Source: a virus. Taken from it: 24,001 bases of DNA. Below the pieces are notes generated by a model. It saw only the letters and a program-made list of their open reading frames with translations. It was not told the DNA's origin and did not search any database. Location: IMG/VR virus record IMGVR_UViG_3300023176_001566, positions 1-24,001 of that record; one strand, given 5' to 3'. Positions 10,792 to 17,930 of the stretch are shown here, piece after piece. Made by a program: the position numbers and the translations under genes. Numbering within the stretch: the first letter of the stretch is position 1; each line of letters starts with the position of its first letter.

Positions 10792-13070
10792 AGATAGCAA
10801 TAGTAGAATCAAAACCGAGTAGAAATAAATACTTTGAACTTTTTAATAATAAGTTTCAATTTGATTCATATGCTCTTTGTTCAAATCCTCAAGTTAAAAA
10901 AGTTCTCAAAAGAGATGTAGACATAGTATTTAATCCTGATGACTATGATTGGGTTATACTCGTAGGCTCAGAAGCCTTAAAATACTACACAAAAATTAAC
11001 TCGATTACAGAGTATAGTGGAAGAATAATTGATGGTAAATTTTTACCAGTTATTAATCCAGCAATGCTTGCTTTTAAACCAGAGGCAAAGAAAAGCTGGG
11101 AAGAGTCTAGAGATAATATTATAAAGTATATTTCTGGTGAACTCAAACAAGAAGCACTTGGAGAAGATTCTCTACTTGCAATTACAGAGAGCGAAGAACT
11201 ACATAAGTTTCTACAAGATGCGATAGACCATGAGAATGGATTTATTGCACTTGACTCAGAAACTACAGGTCTTTATCCTCGTGATGCATATATGCTAGGT
11301 ATTTCTCTATCATATAAAGAGAGTCATGGAGCTTACATTAGTACTGATTGTATTGATGAAAAAGCAGAAACAATGCTTCAAGAACTATTCAATAAAAAGA
11401 AAGTCGTATTTCATAACAGTAAGTTTGATATTGCTTTCTTTAGATATCACTTTGGTTTCAAGTTTCCACAATTTGAAGATACAATGTTAATGCACTATAC
11501 TCTTAACGAGAATCCAGGCACTCACGGCCTAAAACAACTCGCACTCAAATTTACTCCTTATGGAGATTACGAAAAAAGTATGTACGAGTGGATAGACGCT
11601 TATCGTAAACGTAACGGCTTACTCAAAGACGATTTCACTTGGGATATGATTCCTTTTGACATTATGAAAGATTATGCTGCTTACGATGCGATTTGTACTT
11701 ATCTTATTTATGAAAAATTTTTACCACACTTAGAAAAGAATGACAAACTTATGGGTGTTTATCGAAACATTCTGCTTCCTGCTACAGAGTTTCTTCTTGA
11801 TATCGAGAGTAACGGTGTTCCTTTTGATAGAGAACGCTTACAAAAATCCTCGGTGCTGATGCAAGAAGAAATTGATAAAGCTGTAGAGTCTCTTTATACA
11901 TATCCTGAAGTACAAAAGTTTGAGAAATTTCAAGGTAAAGATTTTAACCCGAATAGCACAATGCAGCTTCGCTCCCTTCTTTTTGATTTTATAGGTCTTA
12001 AACCTACAGGCAAAAAGACTGGAACGGGTGCGGATAGTACTGATGCAGAAGTTTTAAATCAACTTGCAGAAGAACATGAAGTACCAAAACTTATACTTGA
12101 TATAAGACAAAAAGTAAAAATTAAATCAACTTACCTTGACAAGATACTTCCTGCTCTTGACCGCGATGAACGACTCCGAACAGGATTCAATCTTCATGGT
12201 ACAACTAGTGGTAGGCTATCAAGTAGTGGTAAGATGAATATGCAACAGATTCCTCGTGACAATCCAATCGTTAAAGGTTGTATTCGAGCAAAAGAAGGAA
12301 AACAAATTGTTGCAATGGATTTAACTACTGCGGAGGTGTATTGTGCTGCGGTTTTAGCAAATGACAAAGCACTGATGAAAGTGTTCCAGGATGGTGGAAA
12401 CTTTCACTCGAATATTGCAAAATTAGTTTTCGGACTTCCTTGTGAAGTAGAAGATGTAGCAAAGTTTTATTCCACTGAAAGACAAATGGCAAAAGCTGTT
12501 ACTTTCGGAATTATGTATGGTGCTGGCCCGAAAAAGATTAGTGAGCAAGTTACAAAAGACTCAGGCAAATACTTTAGTACAACTGAAGCGAAAGAAGTGA
12601 TTGATGATTACTTTCGACAGTTTCACGGGTTGAAAAAGTGGCTTGAAGATAGTAAGAAGTTTATTCAAAAACATGGAACTATCTACAGTTTCTTTGGTAG
12701 AAAAAGAAGATTGCCAAACGTAAAATCAACTGACCGAGCAATCGCTGCTCACGAAGTTCGCTCTGGTATTAACTCTCTTGTTCAGTCAGTAGCCTCTGAT
12801 GTAAATCTATTAGGTGCTGTTGATGCTCATAAAGAAATATGTGAAAGAGGATATGAGAAAAATATGAAAATATTTGCTCTTGTTCATGACTCAATTCTTG
12901 CAGAAGTTGACAATGACTATATTCAGGAGTATGAAAGTATCCTATTGAAAAATGTTCAAAAAGATAGAGGATTATCAATCCCAGGCTGCCCAATCGGTTG
13001 TGACTTTGAAATAGGCGACGACTACAGTATGGGTAAGTTTGCATCTAAATATGAAGCTGTGGCAGATTAA
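10788..13070 (+). CDS. polA: DNA polymerase, family A, with 3'-5' exonuclease
   Basis: This 760-residue replicative polymerase has a proofreading domain and a family A polymerase domain. The exonuclease motifs are FIALDSETTG (D156, E158), HNSKFDIAFF and YAAYDAICTY. The polymerase has SGRLSSSGKMNMQQIPRDN, motif A IVAMDLTTAEV (the catalytic Asp retained), motif B RQMAKAVTFGIMYGAG and motif C ALVHDSILAEV. In motif C the usual HDE is HDS. The residue equivalent to E. coli Phe762 is Phe. No 5' nuclease domain is present; that activity is a separate gene at 20139. Residues 1-120 are extra: they contain WVILVGSEALKYY and INPAMLAFKPEAKK, which recall a family 4 uracil-DNA glycosylase fold. It starts at ATG 10788 with GAGGAG and lies in the P5 unit. 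Confidence 0.95.
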   Translation: MKIAIVESKPSRNKYFELFNNKFQFDSYALCSNPQVKKVLKRDVDIVFNPDDYDWVILVGSEALKYYTKINSITEYSGRIIDGKFLPVINPAMLAFKPEAKKSWEESRDNIIKYISGELKQEALGEDSLLAITESEELHKFLQDAIDHENGFIALDSETTGLYPRDAYMLGISLSYKESHGAYISTDCIDEKAETMLQELFNKKKVVFHNSKFDIAFFRYHFGFKFPQFEDTMLMHYTLNENPGTHGLKQLALKFTPYGDYEKSMYEWIDAYRKRNGLLKDDFTWDMIPFDIMKDYAAYDAICTYLIYEKFLPHLEKNDKLMGVYRNILLPATEFLLDIESNGVPFDRERLQKSSVLMQEEIDKAVESLYTYPEVQKFEKFQGKDFNPNSTMQLRSLLFDFIGLKPTGKKTGTGADSTDAEVLNQLAEEHEVPKLILDIRQKVKIKSTYLDKILPALDRDERLRTGFNLHGTTSGRLSSSGKMNMQQIPRDNPIVKGCIRAKEGKQIVAMDLTTAEVYCAAVLANDKALMKVFQDGGNFHSNIAKLVFGLPCEVEDVAKFYSTERQMAKAVTFGIMYGAGPKKISEQVTKDSGKYFSTTEAKEVIDDYFRQFHGLKKWLEDSKKFIQKHGTIYSFFGRKRRLPNVKSTDRAIAAHEVRSGINSLVQSVASDVNLLGAVDAHKEICERGYEKNMKIFALVHDSILAEVDNDYIQEYESILLKNVQKDRGLSIPGCPIGCDFEIGDDYSMGKFASKYEAVAD

Positions 13071-13524
13071 GTTTCCAGTTTATGTTCTTCATTCAGACGA
13101 AATAGAAGAACGAGATGGACTACTCTTTTGCGACACTCAAATTGTAGACGATAAAAATATGTCAGGAAATACTCTTGGCAAGAGAAGACTTCAATCACCT
13201 CATAAAAATTTATACCCACTTCGATATATGATTGAAGACTTTAGTGGGTTAATTCGACATAGAGGTAAGTTTTTTATAGATACAAAAGGCAAGTTTTTTC
13301 GCTATACAAAAAGTACAAAAGCTGATATAAAATATAAGAAAATAGAAAAAGTAGAAAAGAAAGAAGTAATTACTCTCATTTGGGTAAAGGGAATACCTTT
13401 TCCTTTTGAGGAAAAAAGACCACTGACTGCTCCGTATGCAGGAATTGCTTATATAGACGGTACTCCTTCTTTTATTTATGAGTATGTATCTGAAAAGAAA
13501 AAAGATACTTGGAGAAAAATATGA
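13051..13524 (+). CDS. Hypothetical basic protein (157 aa)
   Basis: This 157-residue protein starts at ATG 13051 inside the end of the polymerase gene (20-nt overlap). The first half contains SDEIEERDGLLFCDTQIVDD and LYPLRYMIEDF. The middle is strongly beta-like and basic (RGKFFIDTKGKFFRYTKSTK, then a run of K-rich residues to about 105). The end has LIWVKGIPFPFEE and APYAGIAYIDGTPSFIYEY. I see no catalytic motif. Its tight coupling to the polymerase and overlap with the oxygenase gene suggest co-expression, not a specific function. Confidence 0.7.
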   Translation: MKLWQIKFPVYVLHSDEIEERDGLLFCDTQIVDDKNMSGNTLGKRRLQSPHKNLYPLRYMIEDFSGLIRHRGKFFIDTKGKFFRYTKSTKADIKYKKIEKVEKKEVITLIWVKGIPFPFEEKRPLTAPYAGIAYIDGTPSFIYEYVSEKKKDTWRKI

Positions 13525-14099
13525 GACAAGTAATAAATTATCCAGTTTGGTATTCTAAAGACAGAATACCCGTTGAAGCTTGTGAAGAAATAGTAAGACA
13601 AGGACAAGAACTAGAAATTAAAAAAGCAAATATTTATGGTGCAGAAACAAGCAAAAAGCTAGATAATAAATACAGAAATTCAAAAGTTGGATGGTTTCCA
13701 AAAGGACACGAATTAGAAACACTCCTAAAAAGTTATGTAGGACTTGCTAATTTGGAGACAGGTTGGAACTTTACAGTTACAAATATGGAACCGATACAGT
13801 TTGGAGAGTATAAAACAAAACATTTCTACGATTGGCACAGAGATATAAATGTTAATCCTGGAGTACCTCACAGAAAGTTATCAGTGTCTGTAAATCTTTC
13901 TAATCCAAAAGATTACGAAGGTGGCAATCTAGAATTCAAAGATTACTGGGGAAACGAAGTATTAAAACCAGTAAATCAAATGAGATTGCAGGGTACAATA
14001 ATTGTTTTTCCTTCTGCACTTTTTCATAGAGTAACACCTGTAAAAAGAGGTAGAAGATACTCGTTAGTTCAGTGGTACAGCGGCCCAGATTTTACATAA
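13521..14099 (+). CDS. 2OG-Fe(II) oxygenase, prolyl-hydroxylase-like
   Basis: This 192-residue cytoplasmic enzyme of the 2-oxoglutarate and iron-dependent dioxygenase superfamily has the metal triad H106-x-D108 (FYDWHRDIN) and H169 (SALFHRVTPV). The 2OG-binding Arg is R179 in KRGRRYSLVQWYSGP. Strands KLSVSVNLSNP and EGGNLEFKD build the jelly roll. The PiuC/prolyl 4-hydroxylase branch fits best. ATG 13521 has GGAG eight bases upstream. The substrate is unknown: phage members could hydroxylate protein or modify nucleotides. It lies between polymerase and SF2 helicase, a position without a T5 counterpart that I know of. Confidence 0.9.
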   Translation: MRQVINYPVWYSKDRIPVEACEEIVRQGQELEIKKANIYGAETSKKLDNKYRNSKVGWFPKGHELETLLKSYVGLANLETGWNFTVTNMEPIQFGEYKTKHFYDWHRDINVNPGVPHRKLSVSVNLSNPKDYEGGNLEFKDYWGNEVLKPVNQMRLQGTIIVFPSALFHRVTPVKRGRRYSLVQWYSGPDFT

Positions 14100-14106
14100 G
14101 TCATAA

Positions 14107-15387
14107 ATGAAAGCAGTTCTTAAAAACAGAATATTTATGGAAGTAAGTAATGAGTTACAATCTAAACTCGATGAAGAACTTACTTATACCATACCCCCAA
14201 GGAATCCCTTAGACCCACCTTTTGTCATAAAGAATATGGGTATTGTTCGTAAAGGGTTAGTGACTTTACCTATCGGAAGAACGGATTTAATCCCCGAAGA
14301 TTACGAAATAGTCGACAAGCGTGTTGACTCACCAATTGAGCCTTTTGACTTTAAGTTTACTTTACGACCTTCGCAACAGTCGGTTTATGATGATGTCAAT
14401 GACAGTTGTATAATTAACGCTTGGGTCAGTTGGGGAAAGACATTTACGGCTTTAGCTATCGCAAATAAATTAAAACAAAAAACTCTCATTGTAACGCACA
14501 CTTTAGCGTTAAGATCGCAGTGGGAAAAAGAAGTGAAAAAAGTCTTTGGAGTTATACCTGGAATCATAGGCAGCGGTCAGTTTGATATTGACCACTCTTT
14601 TGTGATAGGAAATGTACAAACTCTTTATCGTAGAATAAACTCAATAAAAGATGTCTTTGGAACAATTATACTTGATGAAATGCACCATGTGAGTAGTCCT
14701 ACGTTTACTCGCATTGTAGATGCTAGTAATGCTAGGTATAAGATAGGTTTAACGGGTACGATGGAGAGAAAAGATGGACGTCATGTTATCTTTCGTGACT
14801 ACTTTAATACTAACGTATATAAACCACCAAAAGAGAATTATCTAGTACCAAAAGTAAATACAATACAATCTGGAATACGCTTTCCTGATGGAGCAAAGAC
14901 ACCTTGGGCAAGTAGAATAAATGCTATTGCATACAACTGGGAGTACCAAAATATGATAGCATTACTTGCTGCTAACTATGCGGCAAAAGGACACAAAGTT
15001 CTAGTTGTATCTGATAGAGTTGATTTTCTAAAACAATGTCATAAGTTAGTAGGAGATAACTCTATTTGTGTAACTGGAGAAATTCCACACGAAGAAAGAC
15101 CTACAATGATAAAAGGTATTTTTGGGGATAAAGATATTCTTTTTGGAACACAAAGTATATTTTCAGAAGGAATAAGTGTAGATTGTTTAAGTTGTCTTAT
15201 ACTTGCAACACCAGTAAATAATGAGCCCTTACTCACACAGCTTGTTGGTCGTATAATAAGAATACATGAGGATAAACCTCAGCCGATTATAGTTGATATT
15301 CACTTAGTCGGTAATACAGCTAGACGTCAGGCTAATGCGAGAATGGGATACTACATGAAACAAGGTTACGAAGTTGAAACGATATGA
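14107..15387 (+). CDS. SF2 DNA helicase (UvsW/T5 D10-like)
   Basis: This 426-residue superfamily 2 helicase probably acts in branch migration or replication restart. It has an RPSQQSVYDDV motif (about 87-97) and a modified Walker A AWVSWGKT (105-112, Ser in place of the first conserved Gly). It also has a motif Ia-like region around TLIVTHTLAL, motif II LDEMHH (189-194), motif III LTGTMERKDG, and motif VI QLVGRIIRIHE. The N-terminal 80 residues form a small extra domain (NPLDPPFVIKNMGIV). ATG 14107 lies 7 nt after the oxygenase gene with no strong ribosome site. The gene corresponds in order and type to T5 D10 and to T4 UvsW in function (inference). Confidence 0.9.
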   Translation: MKAVLKNRIFMEVSNELQSKLDEELTYTIPPRNPLDPPFVIKNMGIVRKGLVTLPIGRTDLIPEDYEIVDKRVDSPIEPFDFKFTLRPSQQSVYDDVNDSCIINAWVSWGKTFTALAIANKLKQKTLIVTHTLALRSQWEKEVKKVFGVIPGIIGSGQFDIDHSFVIGNVQTLYRRINSIKDVFGTIILDEMHHVSSPTFTRIVDASNARYKIGLTGTMERKDGRHVIFRDYFNTNVYKPPKENYLVPKVNTIQSGIRFPDGAKTPWASRINAIAYNWEYQNMIALLAANYAAKGHKVLVVSDRVDFLKQCHKLVGDNSICVTGEIPHEERPTMIKGIFGDKDILFGTQSIFSEGISVDCLSCLILATPVNNEPLLTQLVGRIIRIHEDKPQPIIVDIHLVGNTARRQANARMGYYMKQGYEVETI

Positions 15388-15393
15388 GCATCG

Positions 15394-15433
15394 AAAAATA
15401 CTTCTTGACATAAGGTTAAATTTTTGATATAAT
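15394..15433 (+). promoter_or_regulatory. Sigma70-type promoter P6
   Basis: AAAAATACTTC precedes TTGACA (15405-15410), followed by a 17-bp spacer and TATAAT (15428-15433). It starts 7 nt after the helicase stop. The ATG of the following frame (15432) lies within the -10 box, upstream of the expected transcript start near 15440, so P6 transcripts cannot use that ATG. Confidence 0.9.
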
Positions 15434-15842
15434 GATATTCTATAATTGGAAAAAGATAAGAAAAGAAACTAATGGAAAAGTTGGTGACATAGTTACCATT
15501 CTTTACATCTTGACTTATCGAAAGGAACCTCCAATTAATAGAAATGATAGAAGATTCAAGTTTTGGACAAAAAGCTTTCATGGTGATAGTTTTTTACTAA
15601 ATCCTGAACCTCTATTAATACAACGAAACAGATATTCAGATGTAGAGATTGCACAGTATGCAGGTATCGCTTCTCTGCGCAATCATTTTGACTATCGAAG
15701 TAAAAGAGATACCACACTGGACCTCCTGCACTATACTGGTAAGGAGGAGATATTAATAAAAAATAGACTACTTTGGGTTGAAGATGATAGAATACATTTT
15801 AAATTTGAAGAAGTCACTAAAGGAGAAATGCAATGGCATTAA
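15432..15842 (+). CDS. Hypothetical protein (136 aa), start uncertain
   Basis: The open frame encodes 136 residues. Notable segments are VGDIVTILYILTYRKEPPIN, RRFKFWTKSFHGDSFLLNP, DVEIAQYAGIASLRNHFDYR and KNRLLWVEDDRIHFKFEEVT. I do not recognise a family. The only N-terminal ATG (15432) sits inside the -10 element of P6, so it could be used only on read-through mRNA from the helicase operon. A P6 transcript would need a non-ATG start, for example TTG near 15511. The frame ends with overlap into the SSB-like gene. The position between SF2 helicase and SbcD matches that of T5 D11. Confidence 0.6.
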   Translation: MIFYNWKKIRKETNGKVGDIVTILYILTYRKEPPINRNDRRFKFWTKSFHGDSFLLNPEPLLIQRNRYSDVEIAQYAGIASLRNHFDYRSKRDTTLDLLHYTGKEEILIKNRLLWVEDDRIHFKFEEVTKGEMQWH

Positions 15843-16459
15843 CATTTAATAAATTAAAGGGCGAAGCCCAAAAAGGAAAAATCGAATCCTACACATATGT
15901 AGAAGGAGATAACACAGTACGTTTAGTTGGTGATGTATGCGCAAGATATGTTTACTGGCTAAAAGGAGAAAATGATAAAAATGTTCCTTTCGAGTGCCTA
16001 TCTTTTGATAGAGAAAAGGAAGCATTTACTAATATCGAAAAAGATTGGGTAAGAGAATATTACCCAGATATGAAATGCACATGGTCATATGCTATACAAT
16101 GTATACATGGTGGCAAAGTAAAAGTTCTTAATCTCAAAAAGAAACTTTTAGAGCAAATCATACTAGCAGCCGAAGACTTAGGCGACCCAGCAGACCCTGA
16201 AACAGGTTGGGATGTTTATTTCAAAAGACTTAAGACTGGCCCAATGGCTTACAATGTGGAGTATCAATTACAACCTCTAAAATGTAAACCAAGACCACTA
16301 ACAGATGAGGAAAAAGAACTTATCTCTGAACTTAAGTCAATGGATGAAGTCCTACCAAGACCTACTGCAGACGCACAAAAAGAACTATTGGACAGAATCA
16401 GAAGTGGTTCTGCTAATTCTGATGCGGATGAAAGTATTAATGAGGAGTTTGATATCTAA
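15833..16459 (+). CDS. Putative single-stranded DNA-binding protein
   Basis: This 208-residue protein has the look of a phage SSB of the gp32-like kind. A basic N-terminus (ALTFNKLKGEAQKGKIESYT) is followed by beta segments YTYVEGDNTVRLVGDV and WDVYFKRLKTGPMAYNVEYQ. A linker follows, then a very acidic C-terminal tail (SDADESINEEFDI), the hallmark by which SSBs recruit replication partners. A conserved-looking C/H set (C35, C54, C81, H91) might bind metal, but this is uncertain. AGGAG lies upstream of ATG 15833. The stop shares bases with the peroxiredoxin ATG (TAATG). A location among polymerase, helicase and recombination genes supports the call. Confidence 0.72.
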   Translation: MALTFNKLKGEAQKGKIESYTYVEGDNTVRLVGDVCARYVYWLKGENDKNVPFECLSFDREKEAFTNIEKDWVREYYPDMKCTWSYAIQCIHGGKVKVLNLKKKLLEQIILAAEDLGDPADPETGWDVYFKRLKTGPMAYNVEYQLQPLKCKPRPLTDEEKELISELKSMDEVLPRPTADAQKELLDRIRSGSANSDADESINEEFDI

Positions 16460-16980
16460 TGTTAGGAGTAGGAGAAAAGTTTCCCGCATTTACTTTGCGA
16501 GGTGTAGATGCAAATAATGAGTTTGTAGAAGTTTCTGTTTCAGAAAATTACGAACCATTAAAGCATGATTTTACAGTAATATACTTTTATCCTAAAGACT
16601 TTACCTTCATATGTCCAACAGAAATTGCTGGAATGGATATACTGGCAGAAGAAGCGAACGTTATCGGAATTAGTGGTGACAATGAGTTTTGCAAATTGGC
16701 ATGGAAAAAAGATAATGAATTGATTGGAGACATCCATCACCCTTTAGCTGCTGACTGTGGCTTAGGGCTATCTTCTAGTTTAGGTATAGTTAACGAGGAT
16801 GAAGGAGTTTGCTACAGAGCGACCTTTATCATTGACAAGAACGATATTATACAGCACGTAAGTGTTAATACTCTCGATACAGGCAGAAATGCAAACGAAG
16901 TTTTAAGAACTCTACAGGCTATAAAAGCAGGTGGATTAACAGGGTGTGAATGGACACCAGGGGAAGAATTTGTAGGATGA
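16459..16980 (+). CDS. 2-Cys peroxiredoxin (AhpC/TSA family)
   Basis: This 173-residue cytoplasmic peroxidase reduces hydrogen peroxide and organic peroxides. The peroxidatic Cys is C52 in YFYPKDFTFICPTEIAGMD, and the resolving Cys is C163 near the C-terminus (GLTGCEWTPGEEF). This is a typical 2-Cys arrangement with the usual Arg at about residue 118 (VCYRATFIID). The length is slightly short of bacterial AhpC (about 187). The ATG overlaps the SSB stop by one base, and the stop overlaps the SbcD-like ATG (ATGA), so it is translationally linked to both. It needs a thiol donor; the glutaredoxin at 30 or host thioredoxin could serve. An antioxidant gene inside a recombination operon is unusual. 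Confidence 0.93.
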   Translation: MLGVGEKFPAFTLRGVDANNEFVEVSVSENYEPLKHDFTVIYFYPKDFTFICPTEIAGMDILAEEANVIGISGDNEFCKLAWKKDNELIGDIHHPLAADCGLGLSSSLGIVNEDEGVCYRATFIIDKNDIIQHVSVNTLDTGRNANEVLRTLQAIKAGGLTGCEWTPGEEFVG

Positions 16981-17930
16981 TTTTATTTACAGCAGACTGG
17001 CATATAAAGCTAGGACAGAAAAACGTACCAATGCCTTGGGCATGCTCAAGATATGAGTTATTTTTTCAACAAATTGAAGAAGCTGTAGAAAAACACGATA
17101 TAAAATTGCACATCATTGGAGGGGACTTGTTTGATAGAGTCCCTTCCATGGATGAACTTACTCTTTATTTTGATTTTGTAAAAAATACAAAAGTACGAAC
17201 AATAATATATGACGGTAACCATGAAGCTACTAGAAAAAATAAAACATTCTTTGATAATTTAATAAGAGTGACAAATGAATTAAACCCTCTAGTAGAAGTA
17301 ATTACCGAAACATATCATGAAGATAACTGGGCAATATTACCTTATGCTGACTTACACAAAAAGAAAAGTATAGAGAATATTGATGCAGATTATTTATTTA
17401 CTCATGTGAGAGGAGAAATACCACCACATGTTACACCAGAAGTAGACTTAGAAAGATTTGACAAGTATAATTTGGTTTTTGCAGGAGACTTACATGCTCA
17501 CGAGAATACTCAAAGAAATATTGTGTATCCTGGAAGCCCTATGACTACGTCATTTCATAGAAACGAAGTTAAAACTGGATACTTAGTAATTGATGAAAGT
17601 TTTAATTGGACATGGCATGAATTTGCTTTACCTCAATTAATTCGTAAAACAGTTACAAGTGCAGACGAAATGGTGCAGACAGAATGGCATCATACAATTT
17701 ATGAAGTTGAAGGAGATGTTTCAGACTTGAGCGGGGTCAAAAATTCTGACCTACTTGATAAAAAAGTAATTCGCAGAAAAACAGAAGCAACTCTCATACT
17801 TGACAAAGAAATGACAATTGAGGAAGAGTTAGGAGAATATCTCTCTTACATACTTGAACTTGATGAAGATAAAGTTAAAAAAATTATAGGAGTTTTCAGT
17901 GATCACGCTAGAGAAGCTAACATGGAGTAA
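16977..17930 (+). CDS. SbcD/gp47-like recombination nuclease subunit
   Basis: This 317-residue calcineurin-like metallophosphoesterase is the nuclease subunit of an SbcCD/Mre11-Rad50-type complex that processes DNA ends. The metal ligands are visible in order: D7 and H9 (TADWHIKLG), D50 (IGGDLFDR), N81-H82 (YDGNHEA), a later FTHVRGE histidine, and GDLHAHEN. The C-terminal third (WHEFALPQL ... EEELGEYLSYILELDEDKV) would form the capping and partner-binding domain. ATG 16977 overlaps the peroxiredoxin stop; the in-frame ATG 16950 would overlap more and lacks a better ribosome site. It overlaps the SbcC-like gene by 32 nt. It is the equivalent of T4 gp47 and of a subunit of the T5 D12/D13 exonuclease. 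Confidence 0.94.
   Translation: MILFTADWHIKLGQKNVPMPWACSRYELFFQQIEEAVEKHDIKLHIIGGDLFDRVPSMDELTLYFDFVKNTKVRTIIYDGNHEATRKNKTFFDNLIRVTNELNPLVEVITETYHEDNWAILPYADLHKKKSIENIDADYLFTHVRGEIPPHVTPEVDLERFDKYNLVFAGDLHAHENTQRNIVYPGSPMTTSFHRNEVKTGYLVIDESFNWTWHEFALPQLIRKTVTSADEMVQTEWHHTIYEVEGDVSDLSGVKNSDLLDKKVIRRKTEATLILDKEMTIEEELGEYLSYILELDEDKVKKIIGVFSDHAREANME

Noticed and set aside
15441-15446. Second TATAAT downstream of P6
   Set aside because: It lies 30 bp from the only -35 box and so cannot form a sigma70 promoter with it; it is part of the coding frame.
16950-16979. Upstream ATG for the SbcD-like gene
   Set aside because: It would overlap the peroxiredoxin by 31 nt and add nine residues before the first beta strand; ATG 16977 gives the normal N-terminus and an ATGA junction.
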